Shown here: positions 44,751 to 55,200 of the stretch, piece after piece
Position numbering within the stretch: the first letter of the stretch is position 1
Layout: every line of letters starts with the position of its first letter
From: Prolixibacter bellariivorans ATCC BAA-1284
GTDB lineage: Bacteria > Bacteroidota > Bacteroidia > Bacteroidales > Prolixibacteraceae
NCBI RefSeq assembly: GCF_000621705.1
Contig: NZ_JHXO01000010.1
Span: 186,001 to 250,000 of the forward strand
Direction: 5' to 3'
DNA length: 64,000 nucleotides
Notes under the pieces: model-generated
Database searches by the model: none
What the model was told of the DNA's origin: nothing
What the model saw: only the letters and a program-made list of their open reading frames with translations
Made by a program: the position numbers and the translations under genes

Positions 44751-45947
44751 ATGAATTACAAAATAGCCGCCCTCATCATTGCCTTTTTCCTTCCGGGAGT
44801 TTTATTTGCCCAGGATACCAACACGAACACCATCAAGGGTATCGTGATTGACAATGCAACCGGCAAACCTGTACAATATGCAAACATTGGAATTGAGGGT
44901 ACATTTCTGGGCTCAGCCAGTAACGCCTCGGGACAATTCGAATTTAAAGTCCCTGCATCGGAGAAAAATGGATACCTGTATACATCGGCAGTGGGTTACC
45001 AAACAGTAAAAAAAGCGATTACCGCGATTAATTCAGGTAATTCAATTATTCTGCGGATGGAACCGCAGTCATACAAAATCGAAGATGTCGACATCAGTGC
45101 TCAGTCGCTCGTCCTCTACCGGATTCTTCGCGAAGCATCAAAAAAAATTAAAGAAAATTATTTGCAGGGCCCATTAAGTTCGCAGGCCTATTACCGGAAC
45201 GACATTACCGAAAACGGGAATCTGATTCATCATCGCGAAGCTGCGGTTGAAATTTCGGACAAAACAGGTTATGTCAATGAAACACCAGCTCAAGAGCAAA
45301 AGGATATCAACTATCGGTTCATGGAAGTGCGGACCAATTCTCCCGTTTCCTCACTAGCAGACGGCATGACGCAGATGGACGAATTGCTGAGTTACGATAT
45401 CGTCAGAAACAGTTCGGGAGTTCTGAATGAAAACTTCCTCCGCGATTACGATCTGACACTGGACCAGATGACAGAGTTTAACGGCGATTCCATTTGGGTG
45501 ATTAATTATACCCTGAATCATCCGGATATCAGTCATACCGGCGATTTTTATGCAACGGCTTACAATGGAAAAATATACATCAGCAAGTCGAATTACGCTG
45601 TAGTGAAAAATGAAACCTGGGTAACAGCTTCCAACTACAGCCGCCAGGGACGCTCTTTTGCCGCAACCGGAAGCGCTAATTTAAAACCAGTTGAAATTCA
45701 TTACAATTTCACTACCACCTATCGGAAGAACAAGAATAAGTTCACCCTGGGATTCACCAAGGCGACCCGCCAGAATGTCTGGTTAAATCCCAAAACAGGG
45801 AATAAGGAAACCATTGTTTATCAAACATATTTACTTCCATCGGTTATCGAAACGGCTCATCCGAAGATGCTTTCCGAACGGGAATATTTTGTTGACAAAC
45901 CCTATAACAAGACTTTCTGGGATTCTTTCAATGCCATGGTTCGTTAA
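44751..45947 (+). CDS. exported CarboxypepD_reg-like domain protein (DUF5686-like)
   Basis: 398 residues with a signal peptide (ending LFAQD). Residues about 25-105 form a carboxypeptidase-regulatory-like beta sandwich (TIKGIVIDNATGKPVQYANIGIEGT, then SIILRMEPQ). The rest is beta-rich with VLYRILREASKKIKENY, a sequence reminiscent of DUF5686 proteins, but it is shorter than those (usually 700-850 residues) and has no TonB plug or barrel. Likely periplasmic or outer-membrane associated. Role unknown. It has a 281-bp upstream gap. Confidence 0.72.
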   Translation: MNYKIAALIIAFFLPGVLFAQDTNTNTIKGIVIDNATGKPVQYANIGIEGTFLGSASNASGQFEFKVPASEKNGYLYTSAVGYQTVKKAITAINSGNSIILRMEPQSYKIEDVDISAQSLVLYRILREASKKIKENYLQGPLSSQAYYRNDITENGNLIHHREAAVEISDKTGYVNETPAQEQKDINYRFMEVRTNSPVSSLADGMTQMDELLSYDIVRNSSGVLNENFLRDYDLTLDQMTEFNGDSIWVINYTLNHPDISHTGDFYATAYNGKIYISKSNYAVVKNETWVTASNYSRQGRSFAATGSANLKPVEIHYNFTTTYRKNKNKFTLGFTKATRQNVWLNPKTGNKETIVYQTYLLPSVIETAHPKMLSEREYFVDKPYNKTFWDSFNAMVR

Positions 45948-46242
45948 CATTTCGCTTGAAGAATTTACCTCATCTATCTGATCAAAAGGTTATTCTAAGC
46001 AAACTTTATTCGTTTCAATACCTAATATTCCAAATTATCCATTTACTTTGCGCCAGATTTTTTTTAAGAACAAAACTAATCATAACATAAATCAAGCAGT
46101 TAGCCTCAACGGCATCTGTAAATTTTGACGTTCTATCTGCCTAACCACAAGGCATTTGAACCAAAACTTTCGGATATCTTCGGAAGATTTGTAAACCTTT
46201 GGGTAAACAGTTTCGTCTAAAAGAAATAGGTGTGCTATTCGA

Positions 46243-47004
46243 ATGAAAAAAATACTTGCATATATATCGCTGCTTCCCGGCGTCATTCTTCTGTTGATGA
46301 TGGGAAGTTGTACCATGAATGAAAATGACCTGCTGTCAACTTCCCCCACCAACACTTCACTCATTGTATCAGAGGAGCTATATCCCAACATGGATGCCCT
46401 TCTTCCTAACAAAGTAATTGGCTACGAATACGACAAACAGGGATACCTGAATAAGAAATTGTACTACGATGCAAAAACCGGCATGCTGGCCAGAGAAACC
46501 GTTTTCCAGAATGATGGTGAAGGACGAAAGTTAAAAGCACTCAAATATCAACACGATACCATCAATCCTTCCGGCATACAACTAGTCTCAACCCGCGAAT
46601 TTGAATATGCCGACAACAAGCTTCAGGCTGAATACATTGTTCTTCCGGGTGGAGAACGTTCGCTGGATGTGAAATACATTTATGGACGAAACCAGCTGGA
46701 ACGAAAGGTATTTTACCGGGCAGGCGAAGTGCTTTATTACGATGCCTACGAATACAAAAAAGATGGTAACCTCGATAATGTAACCCGCTTTACCCCGTCG
46801 GAGTACATCATGTCGTGGATTGAATATGAATACGGTAGCAACAAACGCAAGTCGGTGATGAAGTATTTCGATCATACCGGTGCCGTATACAAACAGGAGT
46901 TCTTTCACTACAACTCCGATGGAGAGTTGCGTTTGGTTGAACACCAAAACAGCCTGCTTTCGGGTAAACCGGAATCCACGGTTACCCGGTACGCCTATAT
47001 GTAA
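46243..47004 (+). CDS. lipoprotein with degenerate RHS/YD-like repeats
   Basis: 253 residues. The signal ends in a lipobox (LLMMGSC). The mature part is a series of about 20-30-residue tyrosine- and aspartate-rich units such as GYEYDKQGYLNKKLYYDAKTG, VKYIYGRNQLERKVFYRAG and YEYKKDGNLDNVTRF, like the strands of YD/RHS or MORN-type repeats, without an RHS core or toxin domain. Probably a small beta-solenoid on the cell surface. No function can be assigned. The 295-bp gap upstream holds no other gene I can support. Confidence 0.65.
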   Translation: MKKILAYISLLPGVILLLMMGSCTMNENDLLSTSPTNTSLIVSEELYPNMDALLPNKVIGYEYDKQGYLNKKLYYDAKTGMLARETVFQNDGEGRKLKALKYQHDTINPSGIQLVSTREFEYADNKLQAEYIVLPGGERSLDVKYIYGRNQLERKVFYRAGEVLYYDAYEYKKDGNLDNVTRFTPSEYIMSWIEYEYGSNKRKSVMKYFDHTGAVYKQEFFHYNSDGELRLVEHQNSLLSGKPESTVTRYAYM

Positions 47005-47117
47005 ATTCCCCGTTTTTATTCATTCCTGCAACTGGTTGAAGTAAGGATTTGGTCTTTGGGTATGGAAACAATTCCCAAAAACAGGTAACTTATGCTGCGT
47101 AACCAAACCGACACAGC

Positions 47118-47627
47118 ATGCTCAACGAAAATGATCATCTACATCAGTTACTCCGGCTGGTATTCCCGGTTGAAATCATCGAGCATTTTACCATTCAAAA
47201 AATTGATGTGGTTAATGGAACTGTTCAGGTTCACCTGTATGAAAAGTTAAATGATACAGACCACATTCTTCGCACTTCTGCAGATTTTTCGCCAGTCATC
47301 GTCCTTGAGGATTTTCCCCTCCGCGATAAGAATTTGAGACTACATCTTCACCAACGAAAACGTCGAGAAGGACAACCTGATTTTTTATCGCAGAACAGGC
47401 AGGTGATTGCCGATGGAAATTGTCTTACTGAAGCATTCGCTCAATTTATTCGCAAAAATGAACATATCCGGATGTCATCGACCGAAATGAATACGGTAAT
47501 TAAAGCAAGGCAGCAATACCAACGCCTGATGGATTATTGCAACGAACTGGAACAGGAAAAGGGAACATTGGTGGATGAAATTGACCGGTTAAAGAAGCAG
47601 TTAACGGAATTTCGGGGTAAGCAGTAA
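47118..47627 (+). CDS. orphan ISAon1-like transposase N-terminal domain with coiled-coil tail
   Basis: 169 residues. Residues about 5-120 resemble the separate N-terminal protein of ISAon1-family transposons: LLRLVFPVEIIEHFTIQ, the hallmark EDFPLRDKNLRLHLHQRKRR, and ADGNCLTEAFAQFIRK. Residues about 120-169 form a charged coiled coil (YCNELEQEKGTLVDEIDRLKK), not seen in those proteins as I know them. No catalytic transposase ORF follows; the next features are two tRNAs, and no terminal inverted repeats were found. It may be a domesticated DNA-binding protein or a remnant. Confidence 0.55.
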   Translation: MLNENDHLHQLLRLVFPVEIIEHFTIQKIDVVNGTVQVHLYEKLNDTDHILRTSADFSPVIVLEDFPLRDKNLRLHLHQRKRREGQPDFLSQNRQVIADGNCLTEAFAQFIRKNEHIRMSSTEMNTVIKARQQYQRLMDYCNELEQEKGTLVDEIDRLKKQLTEFRGKQ

Positions 47628-47688
47628 AACACATACCCCACACGTCAGGGCATAAAAAAAGGGCCTGCCTAAAAGCATCCCTTGCATG

Positions 47689-47761
47689 TTGCCCCGTCAG
47701 GTCTCGAACCTGAACTCTTCTGAACCAGAATCAGACGTGTTGCCAATTACACCACAGGGCA
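47689..47761 (-). tRNA. tRNA-Gln (anticodon CTG)
   Basis: 73-base cloverleaf on the minus strand: acceptor TGCCCTG / CGGGGCA, T8, anticodon stem TCTGA/TCAGA, loop TTCTGGT giving CTG, T loop TTCGAGA, discriminator A. No encoded CCA. Second of two tandem tRNA-Gln genes. Confidence 0.93.
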
Positions 47762-47770
47762 ATAAAATTG

Positions 47771-47843
47771 TTGACCCGCCAGGGCTCGAACCTGGACTCT
47801 TCTGAACCAAAATCAGACGTGTTGCCAATTACACCACGGGTCA
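47771..47843 (-). tRNA. tRNA-Gln (anticodon TTG)
   Basis: 73-base cloverleaf on the minus strand: acceptor TGACCCG / CGGGTCA, T8, anticodon loop TTTTGGT giving TTG, T arm CCAGG-TTCGAGC-CCTGG, discriminator A. Nine bases before the CTG isoacceptor, surely co-transcribed and a product of tandem duplication. Confidence 0.94.
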
Positions 47844-47875
47844 ATCATTCAATGTCCTATCTGTTAGGACGGGTG

Positions 47876-47905
47876 CAAAATTATAAAGATTTTTCTTTCT
47901 GCAAA
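47876..47905 (-). promoter_or_regulatory. Bacteroidota-type promoter of the tRNA-Gln pair
   Basis: On the minus strand TTTG (47905-47902), 18-bp spacer, TAATTTTG (47883-47876). A GTCCTA-N5-TAGGAC hairpin (47855-47871) lies between the promoter and the first tRNA. Confidence 0.7.
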
Positions 47906-47966
47906 TCTTTTCTTTTAAATTTTTGCTCTCGAAAAGCTTATATTTGCTGCAAAGCAAATAGATAAC

Positions 47967-50900
47967 ATGTCCGATTTTCATAAGAAAAACGTTGTACTGG
48001 GCTGGATTATATTTGGTTTGTCTGCCACAGTATACCTTCTCACATTAGAGCCTACCGTTAGTTTTTGGGATTGCGGCGAATTTTTGGCCGCCTCGTATAA
48101 ATTGCAAATCGGCCACCCGCCGGGAGCACCACTTTACCTGATGGTGGCGCGTATTTTTTCTTTATTGACATCCGACCCGGCCAAAGTGGCTCATGTTGTC
48201 AACAGTTTTTCCGGGCTCATCAGCGGGGCCACCATCATGTTCCTCTTTTGGACCATTACCCATTTGGCACGTATGCTGATGCCCAACCCGAAGGAGCTGA
48301 AAAGCAATGAACAGATTTTAGTGCTCGGCTCTGGTCTTGTTGGTGCGCTGGCGTACGCATTCACCGATACATTTTGGTTTTCGGCGGTCGAAGCCGAGGT
48401 TTATGCCTTTTCCTCCTTTTTTACAGCCGTCGTTTTCTGGGCCATCCTCAGGTGGGAGGAAGAAGCGGAAAAGCCGCGTGCCAACCGTTGGATTGTGCTA
48501 ATTGCCTACCTGATGGGACTGTCCATTGGTGTGCATTTGCTGAACCTGCTGGCAATTCCGGCAATGGTTTTCATCTTCTACTTCAAAAAATACGAAACTT
48601 CCCGGAAAGGATTCGTCATTACGCTATTGGCGGCAATGGCTATTCTCGGAACCATTATGTGGGGAATTATTCCCGGGGTACCGAAAATTGCCGGTTGGTT
48701 CGAAATTGTAGCTGTTAACGGAATGAATTTGCCCTACAATTCAGGGTTGTTGATTTTCGTTGCAATAATCATTACCGGTCTGGCATATGGCATTTTTTAT
48801 ACCTACCGGGAAAAGAAGTTTCTGGCCAATACTATTTTATTGAGCGTACTCATGCTCATCGTTGGCTACTCATCATACTCACTGATTATCATTCGTTCTG
48901 GCGCCAACCCACCGATGGACGAGAATAATCCGGATAACGTATTTTCACTGGAAAGTTACCTGAACCGGACACAATACGGAGAAACACCTTTGGTCTATGG
49001 CCGCTATTACAATGCTCCGGTAATCGACGAACGGGAAGGCAAGACCGAAACCATACAAGAAAATGGTAAATACAAAGATGTAATCCCTTTCCCTGCCTAC
49101 GAATATGACAGCCGTTTTAAGACTGTCTTTCCGCGCATGTACAGCAATGTCCCCAGTCACGTTCAGGCTTATAAAACATGGGGAGGAACCAATGGAACAC
49201 CGTTGCCTGTTAACAATGACGGACAAACACAAATGCGCAAAAAGCCTTCTTTCGGTGACAACCTGCGCTTCTTTTTCAGTTATCAGACAGGCTTCATGTA
49301 CTTCCGTTACTTCATGTGGAATTTTGTAGGCCGTCAAAACGATATTCAAGGCTATGGAGGGGTTGTTCATGGCAACTGGATCAGTGGTATCAATTTCCTG
49401 GATGATATGCGTCTGGGGCCACAGGAAGACCTTCCATCCGACTTAAAAAATAATAAGGCCCGAAACCGGTATTACTTTCTACCGCTCTTGCTCGGATTAC
49501 TCGGTTTTTTCTTCCAGTATTCCCGAGGGAAGCGTGGCCGACAAGACTGGTGGGTTGTCTTCCTGCTGTTCATATTTACCGGACTGGCCATTGTGGTTTA
49601 CCTCAATCAGACACCGTTCCAGCCACGTGAGCGAGACTACGCCTACGTGGGCTCGTTTTACGCTTTCGCGATTTGGATAGGGATGGGTGTACTTGGTTTG
49701 TATGAGCTACTGTCAAAACATATTCGGATGAAGAAAGCGTTACCCTGGATGGTAACAGCTGTGGCCATGGTTGTGCCCGTGATTCTGATTGCTCAGAACT
49801 ACAACGACCACGACCGTTCCAACCGATATATGGCGCGTGATTACGCCCGCAACTACCTCGAATCATGTGCCCCGAACGCCATCTTATTTACCTATGGCGA
49901 CAACGATACGTTCCCGTTATGGTATGTGCAGGATGTAGAAGGTGTCCGTCCCGATGTGAGGATTTGTAACCTGAGTCTGTTGGGAATGGACTGGTACATA
50001 ACCGAAATGAAATCGAAGGCTTACGATTCTGCCCCACTCCCCATCTCGTTAAAAGATGACACTTATCGCATGGGCAAAAGGGATTATATTCCGGTAATTC
50101 CTAAATTTAAAAAAGCCATCCCGCTGAAAGATGCTGTTGACATTGTTGCCAGCGATGACCCGCGTTCGAAGATTCCCATGCAGAATGGGGACAATATCGA
50201 TTTCCTTCCGGCGAATGTCCTTTATATGCCTATTAATAAGCAAAAGGTACTTAAGAATGGTACAGTAGCTCCGGAAGATGCTGCTGATATTGCCGATACG
50301 GTTACCTTTCACATTGGGGCCAGCAGTTTATCCAAAAGCGACTTTGCTGTTCTGGATATGATTGCCACCGACAACTGGAGCCGACCAATTTATTTCGATC
50401 TCAGTGCAGTACAGTCGCTTCGGTTGGGACTTCAGGATTATCTGCAACTGGAAGGGCTGGCTTACCGGCTGGTACCCATCAAAACACCTTCTGACGGAAT
50501 TTCTCTTGGTCGTGTCAACAGCCGTATCTTATATCATAACCTGATGGGGAAATTCACCTGGGGAAACATCAGTGACACAACGATCTGGGTGGATGACAAC
50601 AACGTGAAGGAGGTGAAAATTATCGATGCCAAACCTACTTTTAACAGGCTGGCTCAGGCATTACTGGCCGAAGGGAAACGAGATTCGGCTATTAATGTAC
50701 TTAACCGGTGCGTGGCCACTTTCCCCAACCGGAATATTCCGTACGGTTACGAAGATTTTGACCTAGCTGAGACCTACTACGAAGCAAATGCTCCGGCAAA
50801 AGCGAATGCCATCATCAGTAAACTGGCGCATCTGACACTCGAACGCCTGAACTATTACGTCAACCTGCCAAGTTATCTTTCCGATGGACTTGACCGGGAA

Positions 50901-51032
50901 AGGCAACGCCAACTGGCCATTCTGTCCAACTGTGTGCACATTGCCAAACAATACAAACAGGATGATCTAAGCAAAGAACTGGATGACCGGTTGAATGAAC
51001 TAATTAACCGCTACAGTCTTTCCATGAAATAA
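47967..51032 (+). CDS. DUF2723 (TMEM260-like) membrane glycosyltransferase, first copy
   Basis: 1021 residues. The N-terminal about 620 residues contain ten or more helices with the family motifs SFWDCGEFLAASYKLQIGHPPGAPLY (acidic DCGEF near residue 30) and a second block QTPFQPRERDYAYVGSFYAFAIW. The C-terminal about 400 residues are soluble with DNDTFPLWYVQDVEGVRPDVRI and TPR-like helices. DUF2723 includes human TMEM260, an O-mannosyltransferase, so protein glycosylation from a lipid-linked sugar is the likely role. It is a close paralogue of the gene at 52260. A TATATTTG box lies at 47939-47946. Confidence 0.85.
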   Translation: MSDFHKKNVVLGWIIFGLSATVYLLTLEPTVSFWDCGEFLAASYKLQIGHPPGAPLYLMVARIFSLLTSDPAKVAHVVNSFSGLISGATIMFLFWTITHLARMLMPNPKELKSNEQILVLGSGLVGALAYAFTDTFWFSAVEAEVYAFSSFFTAVVFWAILRWEEEAEKPRANRWIVLIAYLMGLSIGVHLLNLLAIPAMVFIFYFKKYETSRKGFVITLLAAMAILGTIMWGIIPGVPKIAGWFEIVAVNGMNLPYNSGLLIFVAIIITGLAYGIFYTYREKKFLANTILLSVLMLIVGYSSYSLIIIRSGANPPMDENNPDNVFSLESYLNRTQYGETPLVYGRYYNAPVIDEREGKTETIQENGKYKDVIPFPAYEYDSRFKTVFPRMYSNVPSHVQAYKTWGGTNGTPLPVNNDGQTQMRKKPSFGDNLRFFFSYQTGFMYFRYFMWNFVGRQNDIQGYGGVVHGNWISGINFLDDMRLGPQEDLPSDLKNNKARNRYYFLPLLLGLLGFFFQYSRGKRGRQDWWVVFLLFIFTGLAIVVYLNQTPFQPRERDYAYVGSFYAFAIWIGMGVLGLYELLSKHIRMKKALPWMVTAVAMVVPVILIAQNYNDHDRSNRYMARDYARNYLESCAPNAILFTYGDNDTFPLWYVQDVEGVRPDVRICNLSLLGMDWYITEMKSKAYDSAPLPISLKDDTYRMGKRDYIPVIPKFKKAIPLKDAVDIVASDDPRSKIPMQNGDNIDFLPANVLYMPINKQKVLKNGTVAPEDAADIADTVTFHIGASSLSKSDFAVLDMIATDNWSRPIYFDLSAVQSLRLGLQDYLQLEGLAYRLVPIKTPSDGISLGRVNSRILYHNLMGKFTWGNISDTTIWVDDNNVKEVKIIDAKPTFNRLAQALLAEGKRDSAINVLNRCVATFPNRNIPYGYEDFDLAETYYEANAPAKANAIISKLAHLTLERLNYYVNLPSYLSDGLDRERQRQLAILSNCVHIAKQYKQDDLSKELDDRLNELINRYSLSMK

Positions 51033-51035
51033 AAA

Positions 51036-51079
51036 AACCTTTTCCCGGCAGGCAGTAAAACTGTTCCCGGGAAAAGGTT
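51036..51079 (+). terminator. hairpin between convergent DUF2723 and TPR lipoprotein genes
   Basis: AACCTTTTCCCGG (51036-51048) pairs with CCGGGAAAAGGTT (51067-51079). An A-run on the left and an interrupted T-rich stretch on the right are compatible with termination on both strands. Confidence 0.7.
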
Positions 51080-51102
51080 CATTCTTTATTTTTCAACGAA
51101 GT

Positions 51103-52017
51103 TTATTCCGATTTATGCCGCCAGTAGTCTGATTTTGACTTGTTATCTAACCGTGCATAAATATTGGCCAGGTAAGTTGCATATTTTTTTGAAGGATGAG
51201 CAGTATACAGCTTTTCAAAATAATTGCGGGCGGTGCGATAATCAGCTGAAATTCCTTTCAGCGCTTTCAGCAATTTACTGTATTGACTGCGGGTATGATT
51301 TTTCTCGTAAGCATCCATTTCATTTTTGTAACGCTTTTCCACCGCATCATATAGTGTCCTTGCTTTTCTGAACAACGCATCTTCATTGGTCGGATCGAGT
51401 TTCAGCAACATCTCCTGTGCCTTATTTAATTCCGGCTCGCGGTTTAACGACTGACATACCTCAAAGTACATCTCCACGTAATCTTTGTTGCTTTTCACAT
51501 CATTTTCGATCAACGGCCACTCTTTGAAAGCCTGCTCGTAGTTCTCACTTTCCACAAGTGCCTCAAAGTAACGTTCCCGTGCCTTCAGCGCGTCTGTACC
51601 TTTTACATCAAACGAGAAATAATACCCGAGTGCATCCAGCTCTTTCGACAGGTTATCGATTTTGTGATAATGGTGAGCCAGATATAGCCACAAATCAGGC
51701 GAGCTTTGTCCTTTCAGCCTTGCCGTATCGTACCATTGGAATGCCAGCTTATCATTGCCAGATTTAACAGCGGCTTTGGCTGCTTTTAGATAATTATCCG
51801 CGGTAAACACGGAGCCAACCTTCCCGTAGTCAGCAATAATCTGTTGCCACGCAGCAGTAGCTTTTGCATATTCACCTTTGCTGTAATACGATTCGGCGCT
51901 GCTGGTCAACGCGGTGAAGTTTTTGGAAACGGAGCAGGAGGCCATCAAAAGGGCACTTAGTCCGACAAAAATATATCCCTTCAATCTCACATCTACAGTT
52001 TTTGAATTTAAGAGCAT
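51103..52017 (-). CDS. TPR-like lipoprotein
   Basis: 304 residues from ATG 52017; the frame is open to 52044. The signal ends in a lipobox (ALLMASC) followed by SVSKNFTALTSSAESYYSKGEYAKATAAWQQII, the first of several helix-turn-helix TPR-like repeats that continue through the protein (YLKAAKAAVKSGNDKLAFQWYDTARLKG; YFEALVESENYEQAFKEWP). The C-terminal ATYLANIYARLDNKSKSDYWRHKSE resembles T9SS or PorW/SprE-like repeat proteins only generally. Its position between two DUF2723 genes is suggestive of a link but it is on the opposite strand. Confidence 0.72.
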   Translation of the reverse strand: MLLNSKTVDVRLKGYIFVGLSALLMASCSVSKNFTALTSSAESYYSKGEYAKATAAWQQIIADYGKVGSVFTADNYLKAAKAAVKSGNDKLAFQWYDTARLKGQSSPDLWLYLAHHYHKIDNLSKELDALGYYFSFDVKGTDALKARERYFEALVESENYEQAFKEWPLIENDVKSNKDYVEMYFEVCQSLNREPELNKAQEMLLKLDPTNEDALFRKARTLYDAVEKRYKNEMDAYEKNHTRSQYSKLLKALKGISADYRTARNYFEKLYTAHPSKKYATYLANIYARLDNKSKSDYWRHKSE

Positions 52018-52259
52018 CAAAGGTAACTCATTTTGTTTCACCAACCCAAACCGATATTACTAAAACGATTTTCTTAAAAATTGTAAATATTTGATACATA
52101 TCCGGCTGCAACTTCTATTTTTGTTAAATTAGATTGAGCAAAAAAAGCATTGTACCATATAACTTAAGCATTACGTTTCGAGTTGTCCTGTGAAGGAAGG
52201 TTTTATATCTTCGCACTTCCATGGAAGAATAAGACAGTTAGCGAATCAACGTGACAAAC

Positions 52260-55200
52260 ATGAAAAAATACAATCTTTACAACAACATTACCGGTTGGCT
52301 GGTATTTATTGTGGCCGCCACAACGTACCTGTTGACAATGGAGCCCACTGCAAGTTATTGGGACTGTCCTGAATTTATCACAACGGCCTACCGGATGGAA
52401 ATCGGGCATCCGCCCGGAGCACCTTTTTTTATGCTCATCCAGCGTTTCTTTTCGCTTTTTGCCAGTTCACCTTCGCATGTAGCTATCATGATGAATGCGT
52501 GGTCAGCTTTGGCCAGCGGATTAACCATCCTCTTCCTTTTCTGGACCATCTCGCACCTGGCTCGTAAAATTATCCTGAAAAATGACGAAGAACCGACCAC
52601 GGCTCAACTGATCTCCATTATTGGTGCCAGTGTAGTAGGTGCTTTAGCTTATACTTTCTCCGATACTTTCTGGTTTTCGGCCGTGGAAGCGGAAGTTTAC
52701 GCTACTTCCTCGTTGTTTACCGCTCTTGTTTTCTGGGCTATTTTGAAGTGGGAAAACGAAGCCGACTCGCCGGGAGCCACTCGTTGGTTAATTTTTATCG
52801 CCTATATGATTGGCTTGTCCATCGGTGTTCACTTGCTGAACCTACTGGCAATTCCAGCCATTGTATTCGTGTACTACTTCCGGAAATACAAAGTCACTAA
52901 GCCGGGTCTTGCTATCGCTTTCACTGTTGCAATCGTTCTTTTGGCATTCATTATGTACGGAGTTATACCGGGCGTAGTGACAGTAGCTTCCTGGTTTGAA
53001 TTGCTTTTCGTTAATTCCTTTGGAGCGCCATACAATACAGGAGTAATTGTTTATGCTGTATTGCTCATATCTGCTGTTATCTGGGGATTGCGATATACCA
53101 TCAAAAAGAAAAAAATACTGGCGAATACCATCTTACTCGCATTTACCGTCATCGTTATTGGGTACTCTTCTTACGCCATCGTGGTGATTCGTTCATCAGC
53201 GAACCCACCCATGGACCAGAATAATCCGGACAACGTTTTCGGTTTATTAGGTTATCTGAATCGTGATCAATATGGAGATCGCCCGCTTATCTACGGCCAG
53301 TATTATGATGCACCCATTGACCGTCAGGATCCATACACGCAAGGGAAGCCGCATTACGTAGAAGATCATGGGAAATACATTATATCCAATTACAAGCAAC
53401 ATGCAAATTACGATAGCCGTTTCGAGACGTTCTTCCCCCGCATGTACAGCTCTGACCCACAACACATATCTGACTACAAATCGTGGGTACACATCACCGG
53501 AACCAAGATAAGAACAACGGATCAGAACGGTAATCCAAAAATCATTGTCAAACCGACCTTTGCTGATAACCTCGCTTTCTTTTTCCGTTACCAGGTCGGA
53601 TGGATGTACTGGCGGTATTTCATGTGGAATTTCTCCGGAAGGCAAAACGATATTCAGGGACACGGCGACATTCTTCGTGGTAACTGGATTACCGGAATTA
53701 AATTCCTGGATGCAGCACGACTGGGAAATCAGGATAATATTCCCAAAGTTTATGCAAACAATAAAGGGCGCAATACCTACTTCATGTTGCCATTCCTCCT
53801 CGGATTATTGGGCATTTTCTTCCAAATAACTTCCGGGAAACGAGGAAAACGGGATTTCTGGGTAGTGTTCCTGCTATTTTTCATGACAGGAATTGCCATT
53901 ACGATTTATCTGAACCAGACTCCGCATCAGCCTCGTGAAAGGGATTATGCCTTTGCCGGATCATTCTATGCTTTCGCGATTTGGATAGGCCTGGGTGTAC
54001 TAGGGCTTGTCGATATCCTGAAGAAATTTACGCCTCCGGTATTGGGTTCCATCCTGGCAACAGTTATCAGTTTGTTCGCTGTTCCCGTATTAATGGCCAG
54101 CCAGAATTGGGACGATCACGACCGGTCGAACCGGTATACGGCACGCGACTTCGGCGCCGATTACCTGGAATCGTGCGCACCTAACGCCATTCTGTTTACC
54201 AATGGTGATAACGATACATTCCCTCTTTGGTACGCTCAGGAAGTGGAAGGTATTAGAACAGATGTGCGGGTTTGTAACCTGAGTTATTTACAAACCGACT
54301 GGTATGTTGACCAGATGCGACAGAAAGCTTACAAGTCCGATCCGCTTCCGATAAACTTTACACACGATCAGTATCTGGAAGGAACCCGCGACATCATTTA
54401 TGTGATAAACCAATTGAAACGACCGGTTAATCTGAAAGAAGCCATGGATTTTGTTCGTTCGGATGACCCAAGGACGAAACTGCGACAGGCGGACAATTCA
54501 TCCTACATTCCAACGAATGATTTATTCTATCCGGTTGATTCGGCCGATGTGATGAAGAATCATGTGATTACGCCTGTCCAGGCCAAGAACATGGTAAAAC
54601 AACTCAACATCAAACTGAAAGGCCACTACATCACCAAGGATGAATTGATGATTCTGGACATGATTGCCAATAACGCGTGGAAACGGCCGATGTATTTCGC
54701 CATCACGGTAGGAAGCGACAAGTATCTCGGCCTGCAAAATCACTTTATGTCTGAAGGTTTTGCCTATCGGGTTGTACCGATTAATTTCAAGTCTGAAAAC
54801 GGTCAGATTGGCGGTGTAGATGCCGACACCATGTACAACAACATGATGCACAAGTTCAAATGGGGTAATATGAACGATCCGAATGTTTACCTCGACGAGA
54901 ACAATACCCGCATGGCCATGAATGTGCGTAACAACTTCGTCCGTCTGGCGGATGCCTTACTGGCAAAAGGCCGAAAAGATTCGGCTATAACCGTACTCGA
55001 CAAATGCGCCGAAATTGTGCCCAACAGCAAAGTAGAGTATAACTACTTCAATTTGCTGATGGCTGAAGATTACTTTAAGGCCGGGGCTAACGATAAAGCA
55101 AAAGCTGTGATGAATACCATGCTTAGCAATTACGAGGATGAATTGAATTATTTCTTCTCGCTGCAACCAAAGTTCCAGAAAACCATCCAGGATGATATTC

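Noticed and set aside
44582-44851. 89-residue + strand ORF before the CarboxypepD_reg gene
   Set aside because: Runs out of frame into the real gene, has no recognisable sequence, and overlaps the probable minus-strand promoter of the lipoprotein at 44469.
47118-47640. Complete insertion sequence
   Set aside because: Only an N-terminal-type ORF is present; no catalytic transposase, no terminal inverted repeats and no target-site duplication were found.
47768-47965. 65-residue + strand ORF
   Set aside because: It is antisense to tRNA-Gln(TTG) and its promoter.
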